DNA of 64,000 bases. It comes from Agreia sp. Leaf210. GTDB taxonomy: Bacteria > Actinomycetota > Actinomycetes > Actinomycetales > Microbacteriaceae. The notes under the pieces are model-generated. The model saw only the letters and a list, made by a program, of their open reading frames with translations. It was not told where the DNA came from and did not search any database. The translations under genes and the position numbers were made by a program. The DNA is taken from positions 372,001 through 436,000 of the forward strand of contig NZ_LMKK01000002.1 in the NCBI RefSeq assembly GCF_001421485.1, read 5' to 3'. Shown here piece after piece: positions 55,100 through 63,696 of the stretch (the stretch's first letter is position 1; the number at the start of each line of letters is the position of its first letter).

Positions 55100-55566
55100 A
55101 GCAGCTCGGGCTCGTCGTCGGCGCCGCCGGCCGCGTGCCGGCCAGACGACGTGCCCTCTCGCACAAGAGAAAAGCCCACGGTCTCGAGGAATCGGGCCGC
55201 CACCGCGTTGCGCCGGAAGACCCAGAGCTGCAGCCCTCGTGGGTTCTCCCGCTTCGCGACCTCGACCAGTCGGTGTCCGACGCCGAACCCCTGTGCCGTG
55301 GTGCGCACGAAGAGCTGGCTGAGCCATCCGTCGTGCAGGGCGACGACGCCCACGATGTTGCCGTCGACGGTCGCCACCCAGACGTCTGTCTTGTGCAGCA
55401 GAACGTGGGATGCCCACCAGCGGTCTTCGTCGAGGGTATTGCGGCCGGCGAACCACGGCATCGAGTCCGCCGTCGAGTAGTGGATCACCTCGGCCACGGC
55501 GTCAGCATCGCTGGCTGTGGCACGGCGCACATCGTCGATGTGCGCCGTGACCCGCTCGCGCTTCAT
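55081..55566 (-). CDS. GNAT family N-acetyltransferase
   Basis: Protein of 161 aa with the acetyl-CoA loop AQGFGVGHRLVEVAK and the later AAVAARFLETVGF segment. N-terminal ATASDADAVAEVIHYSTADSMP is the usual first helix. Acceptor unknown. Follows the metallopeptidase gene by 2 bp, so the two may be one operon. Confidence 0.85.
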   Translation of the reverse strand: MKRERVTAHIDDVRRATASDADAVAEVIHYSTADSMPWFAGRNTLDEDRWWASHVLLHKTDVWVATVDGNIVGVVALHDGWLSQLFVRTTAQGFGVGHRLVEVAKRENPRGLQLWVFRRNAVAARFLETVGFSLVREGTSSGRHAAGGADDEPELLYRWLP

Positions 55567-55568
55567 CT

Positions 55569-56450
55569 CTACAGCTCAGACCCGCTGATCGAGAACGTGT
55601 CGCAGCCGGTCGCACCGTTCCTCATTCCGGTCTGAAACCACTTCTCGCGCTGTTCGCTCGATCCGTGAGTCCACGTCTCGGGGTTCACCTGCCCCGAACC
55701 CATCTCCTGGATACGGTCGTCGCCGATGACCGACGCGGCGTTTAATGCGTCGGCGATCTGCGCATCCGTCACCGGCTCGATGAATGTGACGCCGTCTTGA
55801 TCCTCTGTCGTCGACGCCGCGGCGACCCACGCCCCGGCGTAGCAGTCGGCCTGCAGCTCGGTGCGGACAGAGTCGGAGGTCGGGCCGGTGTCCGTGCGAT
55901 CGGTGCGGTCCATGACACCGAGGAGGTTCTGGATGTGATGGCCGTATTCGTGCGCGACGACGTACAGCTCCGAGAGGGTGCCGCCGGACGCACCGAACTG
56001 CGTGCGCAGCTCGTCGAAGAACGAGGTGTCGATGTAGATGGACTGATCGGGTGGGCAGTAGAACGGGCCGGTGGCGCTGGAGGCCTGGCCGCAGCCCGTT
56101 CCGATCGAGTCGACGAACAGATTGATGTCGTTCGTGGGGGTGAAGGCCACTCCCAGTGCGGGGGCCTCGTCGGTCCAGTAGTCGTTGAGGGAGTTCTCGG
56201 CTCCCACCATCAGGCACTCGACATCGCGATTGGCATCGACTCCTGTCTTGCACTTGTCGAGCGACTCCTCGCTCTGCGTGCCCTGCTGCGCGTCACCCGC
56301 GAGCCCCGTGAGGTCGACGCCGAGAACCTGTGAGAGCAGGAAGAGGCCGATGACCACGACCGCGCTGCCGCCGCCCACGGCGATGCCGGTGTTTCGTCCA
56401 CGTTTGGACACACGACTCGTGTCGAGTTTGGCGTTGTCGTTGAAGGTCAT
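55569..56450 (-). CDS. Neutral zinc metallopeptidase (YpfJ-like)
   Basis: Membrane-anchored peptidase-like protein of 293 aa: a cytoplasmic basic start, one helix (residues about 23-43), then an extracytoplasmic domain with the zinc motif VVAHEYGHHIQ and the later ELQADCYAGAW (third-ligand Glu). The family is widespread but its substrate is not known. Four Cys (DKCKTG, VECLMV, GTGCGQ, FYCPPD) may form disulfides. Confidence 0.88.
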   Translation of the reverse strand: MTFNDNAKLDTSRVSKRGRNTGIAVGGGSAVVVIGLFLLSQVLGVDLTGLAGDAQQGTQSEESLDKCKTGVDANRDVECLMVGAENSLNDYWTDEAPALGVAFTPTNDINLFVDSIGTGCGQASSATGPFYCPPDQSIYIDTSFFDELRTQFGASGGTLSELYVVAHEYGHHIQNLLGVMDRTDRTDTGPTSDSVRTELQADCYAGAWVAAASTTEDQDGVTFIEPVTDAQIADALNAASVIGDDRIQEMGSGQVNPETWTHGSSEQREKWFQTGMRNGATGCDTFSISGSEL

Positions 56451-56556
56451 AGCAAGAAGCTAGCGCTTCGGACAGGCCACGGGCAGCCCCCGACGGCCGG
56501 GCACGGCATAGTGGTAATGAACGATTTTCACCCACCGCACCCGGCCGGAGCCCATC

Positions 56557-57762
56557 GTGTCAGACCAGCATTCCCCCACCGTGATCACCTCGGAAGAGGC
56601 CGCCCTCGACGCGGCCGAGTCGTTGGCAGAGCTGTTCGCCCGAGACGCGGCCCGCGCGGATGCCGACGGCCGCGCGCCCTTCGAGCAGATCGAGGCGCTG
56701 CGCGCATCCGGCCTGCTGCCCGCACTGGTGCCGGCTCGTCTCGGCGGAGGCGGGCTCGACTGGCACACGGTGCTGCGGGCGCTGCGCCCGATCATCCGTG
56801 CCGACGCCGGGCTCGGACACGTGATCGCCTACCACTTCGTGAATTCGTGGCGCATACGGTTGAACGAGAATCAACACGTCGTCGACGACCTCTACCGGGG
56901 TCTGTCTGCGTCGTCGTGGTTCTGGGGCGGGGCCGGCAATCCTCGGGATGCCGGGCTCGAGTTGACCCCGACGGCCGACGGATTCACCGTGTCGGGCCGC
57001 AAGTTCTTCGCCACCGGCGCGCAGCTGGCCGACCGGGTGACAGCGAGCGGCACGCGTGCAGACACAGGAGAGCGCCTGGCCTTCGTGATCGACGCGAAGG
57101 CGCCAGGCGTCGTGCACCATGACGACTGGAGCAACATCGGTCAGCGGCTCAGCGCGTCCGGTTCGGTGTCGTTCTCAGACGTGGCCGTTCCGCACGCGCA
57201 CGTGCTCGGCCCGAACGAGCAGGATGGCGAACTGTACCGACCTTACGGATCGCTCTCGATCCTGGCGTTCCAGCTCGCGATGAACCACATCCACGTGGGG
57301 CTCGCGGAGGGCGCGCTCGCCGAAGCCGCCGACTACGCACGCACCACGACGCGGGCGTGGGCGACCTCGGGCGTCGAGAACGCGGTCGACGACCCCTACA
57401 TCAGGCAAACCATCGGCGAACTCACCGCGCAGACCAGAGCGGCGGATGCACTGACGTGGAGCGCGACCAATCTGTTCGTCGACGCCGCCAACAAGGGCTG
57501 GGAGCTCGGCGACGAGGAGCGCGGCCGGGCGGCGGTCGAGATCGCCGCAGCGAAGGTCGTGACGACACGCACGGCGCTGCACGTCGCATCGACCGCGTTC
57601 GAACTCATGGGTGCACGCGCCACGAGCGAGTCGGCAGCGATGGACCGGTTCTGGCGAAACGCGCGAACCATCACGCTGCACGACCCCGTGGTCTACAAAG
57701 CGCAGGAGGTGGGCGACTTCGCCCTCACGGGCACGTTCCCGACGCCCAGTGCCTACAGCTGA
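56557..57762 (+). CDS. Acyl-CoA-dehydrogenase-fold flavin monooxygenase (SfnB/DszC-like)
   Basis: Protein of 401 aa, GTG start after CCGGAG. The fold features are a helical N-terminal domain, a central strand domain with FTVSGRKFFATGA and GVVHHDDWSNIGQRLSASGS, and a four-helix C-terminal bundle. It lacks the catalytic Glu pattern of acyl-CoA dehydrogenases and looks like the FMNH2-dependent SfnB/DszC group that oxygenates sulfur compounds. It is convergent with mtnD, consistent with organosulfur use. Confidence 0.75.
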   Translation: MSDQHSPTVITSEEAALDAAESLAELFARDAARADADGRAPFEQIEALRASGLLPALVPARLGGGGLDWHTVLRALRPIIRADAGLGHVIAYHFVNSWRIRLNENQHVVDDLYRGLSASSWFWGGAGNPRDAGLELTPTADGFTVSGRKFFATGAQLADRVTASGTRADTGERLAFVIDAKAPGVVHHDDWSNIGQRLSASGSVSFSDVAVPHAHVLGPNEQDGELYRPYGSLSILAFQLAMNHIHVGLAEGALAEAADYARTTTRAWATSGVENAVDDPYIRQTIGELTAQTRAADALTWSATNLFVDAANKGWELGDEERGRAAVEIAAAKVVTTRTALHVASTAFELMGARATSESAAMDRFWRNARTITLHDPVVYKAQEVGDFALTGTFPTPSAYS

Positions 57763-57763
57763 A

Positions 57764-58339
57764 CTAGGCGGAGACGCTCGCGAGTTCGTCGTAGCTCGCG
57801 AAGTTCTTGGCGATCTCGCTGCCCGTGAAGTTTCCGACCCAGCCGTCGTCGTCGTGGAAGAACCGCACCGAGACGTACTCGGGGCGCGTGCCCATGTCGA
57901 ACCAGTGCGTGGTGTTCGCGGGAACGGAGATCACGTCTCCCGCCTCGCAGAACACGGCGTTGACCTTGCCGTCGGCGCGCAGGTAGAAGACCCCGCTGCC
58001 CCGAGCGAAGAAGCGGTCCTCGTCGTCGTCGTGGCGGTGCTCGCTCAGGAACTTGCCGCGGGCGGTCGCAGCCTGCTCGAGGTATTCGGGCGAGTTGTCG
58101 TCGACGATCGAGACGACGTCGACCAGGGTGTAGCCCTGAGCGGCGTTCACGGCATCGATCTCGGCGCGGTATGCGGAGAGCACTTCTTCCTGCGTCGGCT
58201 CGGCCGAGAGCTCCTTGAGCTCCCATCGGCTGAACCGGGCGCCGAGCGTCGAGAGCACATCGGTGATGACCTGCGCGTCGCGGGTCTGGAGTTCGGGGGT
58301 GGCGGCGTTGTTCTCGTCCCACACGGTCAGAAGAGTCAT
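57764..58339 (-). CDS. mtnD: Acireductone dioxygenase
   Basis: Methionine salvage enzyme (191 aa) that splits acireductone with O2 to the methionine precursor 2-keto-4-methylthiobutyrate. The cupin metal site reads EHRHDDDEDRFFARGSGVFYL (His, His, Glu) followed by the distal His in PANTTHWFDMG. The ending FTGSEIAKNF is typical. Activity depends on Fe or Ni. Lies between the SfnB-like gene and the MTR-importer operon, and diverges from the latter. Confidence 0.92.
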   Translation of the reverse strand: MTLLTVWDENNAATPELQTRDAQVITDVLSTLGARFSRWELKELSAEPTQEEVLSAYRAEIDAVNAAQGYTLVDVVSIVDDNSPEYLEQAATARGKFLSEHRHDDDEDRFFARGSGVFYLRADGKVNAVFCEAGDVISVPANTTHWFDMGTRPEYVSVRFFHDDDGWVGNFTGSEIAKNFASYDELASVSA

Positions 58340-58504
58340 AGACCAATCGTAACGATCAGGCCACGCCGGCGGCCACAGGAGTAATACGAGGTCATACGCA
58401 GCAAAGGCGGGGGACCCTGCTGGTTGAATCTGATCATCACACTCCGGACTCTTTCGCCGTGTGGCCCGACTCGCTTGCCCTACCCACAGCTTTCAGGAGA
58501 AACC

Positions 58505-59593
58505 ATGGCCATCTCGCGCCGCATCCCCCTGCTCGTGCTCGCCGCGACGACAGTGCTCGCCCTGTCGGCCTGTGCCCAGTCGAACGGCAGCACGTCGGAG
58601 GCGTCGACCGACGCACCGGTCACCGCCTCCGCAGCACTGCCCGCCCCGTTCGACGGCGCCCCCGTCAAAGTCGCTCTGGTGCGCCAGTCCGGTGCCGGCG
58701 ACTACTTCGAGGCGTGGGGCGCGGGTGCCGCAAAGCAGGCCAAGGCCGCGAACATCGATCTCACGGTCACGGATGCCCGCAACGACAACGCGAAGCAGGC
58801 CAGCGATCTCGAGCAGGCCATCGCGTCCAAGCCCGACGCGATCATCGTCGACCACGGCCAGACCGACACGCTGCAGCCCCTCATCACCCAGGCTGTCACC
58901 GCCGGCATCCCGGTGGCCGTCTACGACCTCGCCCTCACCGATGCGACCGGCGTGGTGACGACCTCTCAGTCCGACGAGTCGATGGCCTCGGGCGTTCTCG
59001 ATCAGCTCATCGACGACGTCGGCGACGGCGCCAAGGTGGGCTACGTCTCGGCGACCGGCTTCGCCGCGCTCGATCGGCGTGCTGTCGTCTGGAACAAGTA
59101 CGTCGCCGACCACAAGCTCGACGTGGTGTTCTCGACCGGCAAGGTGTCGGAGTCGACCGCGACCGACAACATCCCGCTCGTCGACGCGGCCCTCAAGCAG
59201 AACCCCGACGTCAAGGCGATCTTCGCGCCCTACGACGAGATCACCAAGGGCGTCGTGCAGGCCGTGAACCAGAACAATCTCGGATCGAAGGTGAAGGTCT
59301 ACGGCATCGACATCTCGAACGCCGACATCGAGGTCATCACCGCAGAGGGCAGCCCCTGGGTCGCCACCTCGGCGACCGACCCCTCCGCCGTCGGCGCAGC
59401 CGTCGTGCGCTCGCTCGCCCTGAAGCTCGCCGGCCAGCTCGACGAAGACGACGTGCAGTTCCCGGCCAAGACGATTACCCAGTCGTTCCTGAAGGACAAC
59501 TCGATCGACAACGTCACCTCGCTGCGCGACAAGGAGCCGAGCCTCGACCTCTCCGATCAGGTCACAGCCGACTGGCTTCCCGCCAACTCGTGA
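58505..59593 (+). CDS. Periplasmic-type sugar-binding lipoprotein, predicted methylthioribose receptor
   Basis: Substrate-binding protein of 362 aa of the RbsB family. ATG 58505 follows CAGGAG; the N terminus is a lipoprotein signal with the lipobox LSAC (Cys23). The ligand-binding lobe opens VKVALVRQSGAGDYF and the Asp-rich IIVDHGQTD hinge and VYGIDISN follow. Operon context (ABC ATPase, permease, mtnK) suggests 5-methylthioribose as ligand, by inference only. The 165-bp leader held no riboswitch that I could recognise. Confidence 0.85.
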   Translation: MAISRRIPLLVLAATTVLALSACAQSNGSTSEASTDAPVTASAALPAPFDGAPVKVALVRQSGAGDYFEAWGAGAAKQAKAANIDLTVTDARNDNAKQASDLEQAIASKPDAIIVDHGQTDTLQPLITQAVTAGIPVAVYDLALTDATGVVTTSQSDESMASGVLDQLIDDVGDGAKVGYVSATGFAALDRRAVVWNKYVADHKLDVVFSTGKVSESTATDNIPLVDAALKQNPDVKAIFAPYDEITKGVVQAVNQNNLGSKVKVYGIDISNADIEVITAEGSPWVATSATDPSAVGAAVVRSLALKLAGQLDEDDVQFPAKTITQSFLKDNSIDNVTSLRDKEPSLDLSDQVTADWLPANS

Positions 59594-61182
59594 TCGATTC
59601 GTCCGTCCCCGAGGGAGGCGAGCAGGCGACGCTGTCGCCGGTCGTCTCCCTTTCGGGCGTCTCCGTGGCCTACGGCTCGAACGTCGTGCTCACCGACGTC
59701 ACGCTCGACTTCTTCCCGGGACGCATCACCGCTCTCCTCGGCGCGAACGGCGCGGGCAAGTCCACACTCATCAAGGCGCTCTCCGGCGCCAATCCGAGGT
59801 ATTCGGGTGACATCGCCGTCGACGGCACGGTGCTGACGCTCTCCTCCCCCGTGCTGGCCAAGGCCCATGGCATCTCGACCGTTCATCAGAAGGTCGCCGA
59901 CGGTATCGTTCCCGGCCTCTCGATCGCCGAGAACGTGGTGCTCGACGATCTCGCGAACGCCTCGCGTCACCCCCTGCGCAACTCCAAGCAGTCGCTCCTC
60001 GATGCCCGCGCGGCGCTCGCCACCCTCGGCCTCGACTGGCCCGATTCCCTGCTCACGCAAGACGCGGCTCGGCTCAGCATCTCGGATGCCCAACTGCTGG
60101 TGCTCGCCCGAGCGCTCAGGGGCACGCCGAGACTCCTCATCCTCGACGAGCCCACCTCGGCGCTGACCGCCGCGGAGGCCGAGCGCCTCTTCGCCGTCCT
60201 CCGCGCTCTGCGCGACACCGGGCTCTCGATCGTCTACGTCTCGCATCGCTTCGGCGAGATCGAGGCCCTCGCCGACCGCGTCGTCGTGCTGCGCGACGGG
60301 CTCGTGCAGCACAGCTCGGAGCGACCGTTCGCGTGGCACGAGATTCTGCACGACATGCTCGGTCGGGCGACCGAGCTCGAACAGACGAGAACGGATGTCC
60401 GCCGCGGACGCGACGTCGTGGCCCGCGTGAGCGGCGTCCCCCTCATCGCCGCGGCACCTCCGCTCGAGCTCGAGGTGCGCGCGGGCGAGGTGCTCGGCAT
60501 CCTCGGGCTCATCGGAGCCGGCAAGACGGAGTTGGCCGAGCTCCTCGCCGGTCTCGCGCGACCGGCATCCGGAACTCTCGAGCTCGACGGCGAACCGTAT
60601 GCGCCGAAGCGACCCGCCGATGCGCTGCGCCGCGGGGTCGTGCTCGTTCCCGAAGACCGCCAGCGCCAGGCGCTGCTGCCCGGCTGGTCGGTCGCGCACA
60701 ACATCTCCATCCCCTTCCTCAAGATCTCCTCGGCGCTCGGCACCCTGCGTGAAGCACGCGAGACCTCGCGTGCTCAGCAGGTGATCGAGTCGCTCGGCGT
60801 CGTCACCGCAGGGCCGAATGCGTCGATCGACGATCTCTCGGGTGGCAACCAGCAGAAGGTCGTGGTGGGCCGCTGGCTCTCTGCGGGCCCGCGCCTCGCC
60901 CTTCTCGACGAGCCGTTCCGCGGCGTCGACATCTCCGCGCGTCGAGAGATCGGCGATCGCCTCAAGGATCTCGTGTCTGACGTTGACGCGGGGGCCGTCG
61001 TGCTTTCGAGCGACGTCGACGAGATCCTCGAGGTCGCCGACCGCATCATCGTGCTCGTCGCCGGAGCGATCGAACTCGACGCCTACGCCGATGAGACAGA
61101 CAGGGCGAGCATCGTCGGGGCGTTCCTCGGCGCGCGCACCCGAGACCATTCCGCCGTTCCGCCCGAAGGACACCCGAAATGA
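59590..61182 (+). CDS. Sugar ABC transporter ATPase, RbsA-type
   Basis: Double ATPase of 530 aa. GTG 59590 overlaps the receptor gene stop by 4 bp. The first cassette has GANGAGKST, signature RLSISDAQLLVLARAL and LILDEPTSA; the second has GLIGAGKT, the signature DLSGGNQQKVVVGRW and LLDEPFRGVD. In the first half the signature is degenerate (LSISDAQ in place of LSGGQ-like), common in RbsA relatives. Powers the importer. Confidence 0.9.
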   Translation: MIDSSVPEGGEQATLSPVVSLSGVSVAYGSNVVLTDVTLDFFPGRITALLGANGAGKSTLIKALSGANPRYSGDIAVDGTVLTLSSPVLAKAHGISTVHQKVADGIVPGLSIAENVVLDDLANASRHPLRNSKQSLLDARAALATLGLDWPDSLLTQDAARLSISDAQLLVLARALRGTPRLLILDEPTSALTAAEAERLFAVLRALRDTGLSIVYVSHRFGEIEALADRVVVLRDGLVQHSSERPFAWHEILHDMLGRATELEQTRTDVRRGRDVVARVSGVPLIAAAPPLELEVRAGEVLGILGLIGAGKTELAELLAGLARPASGTLELDGEPYAPKRPADALRRGVVLVPEDRQRQALLPGWSVAHNISIPFLKISSALGTLREARETSRAQQVIESLGVVTAGPNASIDDLSGGNQQKVVVGRWLSAGPRLALLDEPFRGVDISARREIGDRLKDLVSDVDAGAVVLSSDVDEILEVADRIIVLVAGAIELDAYADETDRASIVGAFLGARTRDHSAVPPEGHPK

Positions 61183-62228
61183 CCAGCGCTCCCCTCTCTC
61201 CCACGACCGCATCGCTCGGCGAGCGCGGTGCCGCCTTCGTCGTGCGTTGGGGCTTCATCGCCGTGACCGTCGCGCTCATCGCGTACTTCGTGATCACCGA
61301 ACCCAACTTCCGCACCGTCGACAACGTCTTCGGCATGCTCAAGTTCATCGCCCCGACGGCCATCGCAGGGCTCGGCGTGATGCTCGCCATCACCGTCGGA
61401 GGTATCGACCTCTCGGTGGGCGCGTCGGCCGGCTTCGCCGTATCGATCGCAGCCTGGACGATGGTGATCGGAAATCAGGTGGGCGGAGTCGCCATCGCCG
61501 TCGTTCTGCTCGGAGGCCTCCTCATCGGCGGTCTCAACGCCTTCCTCATCGTGGTCGCGCGCATCCCCGACCTGCTCGCCACGCTGGCGACCTCGTTCGT
61601 CATCGTCGGGCTCAAGCTGCTGATCGTCGACGGCAAGTCGATCTCGTCGCAGATGTCTCTGTCTGACGGCTCGACCGCGCCGGGCAAGTTCACGGCCGAC
61701 TATCTCTGGCTCGACCGGGGCAGCCTCGGGCCTGTTCCCATTCCCGTCATCATCTTCGTGGTCATCACCGCGCTGCTCTGGTTCATCCTCGAACGCACCC
61801 GGTGGGGTCGCGCCCTCTACGCGGTCGGCGCGAACGCAGAAGCCGCCCGTCTTGCCGGCATCCGGGTTCAGCTCTACCGCACCGTCGCCTACATGGGCTG
61901 CGGTCTTCTCGCCTCGATCGCCGGCCTGCTGCTCGGCGCGCGGATCGGCCAGGGCGACGTGTCTGCGGGCAACTCGCTGCTGCTGGATGCCGTGGCCGTG
62001 GCTCTCGTCGGCGTCTCGGTTCTCGGCATCGGCAGGCCCAACGCCTGGGGAACCGCGCTCGGCGCCATCCTCATCGCCGTGATGGTCACCGGCTTCACCA
62101 TGGTGGGACTGCCGTACTACGCGCAGGACTTCGGCAAGGGCATCGTGCTGCTGATCGCACTGCTGTTCAGCTTCACGTTCTCGCGCCGCCGCACCGTCGT
62201 CACCGCCGGCAGCACCACGTCGTCGTAG
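61179..62228 (+). CDS. Sugar ABC transporter permease, RbsC-type
   Basis: Membrane component of 349 aa with about ten hydrophobic helices; overlaps the ATPase gene by 4 bp. The coupling segment ALYAVGANAEAARLAGIRV is the typical EAA-like loop of the ribose/autoinducer family. IAGLGVMLAITVGGIDLSVG is the usual conserved N-terminal motif. Confidence 0.9.
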   Translation: MTSAPLSPTTASLGERGAAFVVRWGFIAVTVALIAYFVITEPNFRTVDNVFGMLKFIAPTAIAGLGVMLAITVGGIDLSVGASAGFAVSIAAWTMVIGNQVGGVAIAVVLLGGLLIGGLNAFLIVVARIPDLLATLATSFVIVGLKLLIVDGKSISSQMSLSDGSTAPGKFTADYLWLDRGSLGPVPIPVIIFVVITALLWFILERTRWGRALYAVGANAEAARLAGIRVQLYRTVAYMGCGLLASIAGLLLGARIGQGDVSAGNSLLLDAVAVALVGVSVLGIGRPNAWGTALGAILIAVMVTGFTMVGLPYYAQDFGKGIVLLIALLFSFTFSRRRTVVTAGSTTSS

Positions 62229-62240
62229 AGACTTGTCGTC

Positions 62241-63470
62241 ATGACCGATTTCAGTCAACTCTCCGTCGGCACCGTGGCCGCCTATCTGGCGCAGCGACCC
62301 GCCCTCGCCTCGCGCATCCGCACCGATGGGCCTCTCGACGTGGTCGAGGTGGGCGATGGAAACCTCAACCTCGTGTTCATCGTGCACGACGATGCCGGAG
62401 CGTCGCTCGTACTCAAGCAGTCACTGCCGCACGTGCGCACCGACCCGAGCTGGCCCATGACCCGCGAGCGCAGCGCCCGAGAGGCCCTGGTACTGCGAAC
62501 CCACGAGTCGGCCGATGCTCAGCACGTGCCCGCCCTGTACGACTTCGACGACGAGAACTACGTGCTCGCCATCGAGAACCTCAACGACCACGACGTCTGG
62601 CGCGGTGAGCTGAACGAGGGTCGGGTGCACGGGTTCGCCGCGGCGGAGATGGGCCGCTACGTCGCCCGCACGGCTTTTCACACCTCGGTGTTCGGGCTCG
62701 ACCCGATCGAGCAGAAGAAGCTGGCGGCGGCATCGATCAACCCCGAGCTGTGCGAGATCACCGAAGACCTCGTGTTCACCGAGCCCTACATCGAGCACCC
62801 GCACAACGCGGTGCTGCCCGCCAACGAGACCGATGTGGCTGCCCTGCGCGCCGATCGTGCGTTGCTGGCAGAGATCGGTATCGCCAAGTACCGCTTCATG
62901 ACGAGCGCACAGTCGCTGATCCATGGCGATCTGCACACCGGCTCGGTCTTCGTGCGCGAGGCGTCTGATGGAGTGACGTCATCTGTTCGCGCCTTCGACA
63001 GCGAGTTCGGCTTCTTCGGACCCACGGGTTTCGACCTCGGCGCGCTCTGGGCGAACTTCGTCATCGCCGCGGCGCGGGCGACGGCGCTGGGGGCACCTGA
63101 GCGTGCATCGCAGATTCTCGAGCTGCCCGCTTCGCTGTGGAGCGCCTTCGAGGCCGAGTTCAGGTCGCTGTGGTCCTCGCGTCGCGACGATCGCGTGTGG
63201 GGCGACGACGTGCTCGAGACGTTGCTCGCCGAATTCAGGCAGGATGCCGCCGTCTATGCCGGGGCGAAAGCAATCCGGCGCATCGTCGGTTTCGCGAAAG
63301 CCAGCGATATCGAGACCCTCGACCCGGTGCTGCGCGAGGGCGCTGCACGGGGAGTGCTGCGGGCGGGTCGGGCGCTCATTCTCGAGCGCCGCGCCCTCGA
63401 CACCGTCGAAGCGCTCTCTGCGGAAACCGCAGCGATCCTTCGCGCGACGGTCACTCGCTTCGAGTTCTGA
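62241..63470 (+). CDS. mtnK: S-methyl-5-thioribose kinase
   Basis: Phosphorylates 5-methylthioribose to the 1-phosphate, entering methionine salvage. The 409-aa protein is an aminoglycoside-kinase-like fold; EVGDGNLNLVFIV is the glycine loop, LIHGDLHTGSVFV the catalytic loop (HGD) and FDSEFGFFGPTGFDLG the metal Asp region. The VLKQSLPHVR lysine and W-rich ALWANF are MtnK-like. It is 12 bp after the permease. Confidence 0.93.
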   Translation: MTDFSQLSVGTVAAYLAQRPALASRIRTDGPLDVVEVGDGNLNLVFIVHDDAGASLVLKQSLPHVRTDPSWPMTRERSAREALVLRTHESADAQHVPALYDFDDENYVLAIENLNDHDVWRGELNEGRVHGFAAAEMGRYVARTAFHTSVFGLDPIEQKKLAAASINPELCEITEDLVFTEPYIEHPHNAVLPANETDVAALRADRALLAEIGIAKYRFMTSAQSLIHGDLHTGSVFVREASDGVTSSVRAFDSEFGFFGPTGFDLGALWANFVIAAARATALGAPERASQILELPASLWSAFEAEFRSLWSSRRDDRVWGDDVLETLLAEFRQDAAVYAGAKAIRRIVGFAKASDIETLDPVLREGAARGVLRAGRALILERRALDTVEALSAETAAILRATVTRFEF

Positions 63471-63509
63471 CCCCGGCGCCGGCACCCCTGTCGAAGGGCT
63501 GCACATCGA

Positions 63510-63636
63510 CTCGGCGCACAAGCACCTTCCCCGACCGGTGACTGTGCTTCTGCGCCGAGTGGCTCCCGCGCACGCGATCGACTCGGCGGATACGCATCGA
63601 AGGTCGGAATTGAAGGTGCATTCGTGTCGAGTCGAT
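63510..63636. repeat. Two hairpins (REP-like) after mtnK
   Basis: CTCGGCGCACAAGCAC (63510-63525) pairs with GTGCTTCTGCGCCGAG (63544-63559) with one mismatch, and ATCGACTCG (63577-63585) pairs with CGAGTCGAT (63628-63636). They fill the 226-bp gap that otherwise has no gene and could end the mtnK operon. Both hairpins share an ATCGACTCGGCG start, suggesting related units. Confidence 0.6.
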
Positions 63637-63696
63637 GCGCGGCGGAGCTCTCCGCACACCAAGGGCCCGCACAGTCCCGTCGCCTAGGCTCATCGG

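Noticed and set aside
58340-58504. SAM or other sulfur riboswitch before the importer operon
   Set aside because: I could not match the leader to SAM-I, SAM-II or SAM-IV core sequences. Only short inverted repeats such as CACAC/GTGTG are present.
58459-59589. N-terminal extension of the ATPase to 907 aa
   Set aside because: The extra part is the receptor gene read in another frame; GTG 59590 overlaps the receptor stop by 4 bp.
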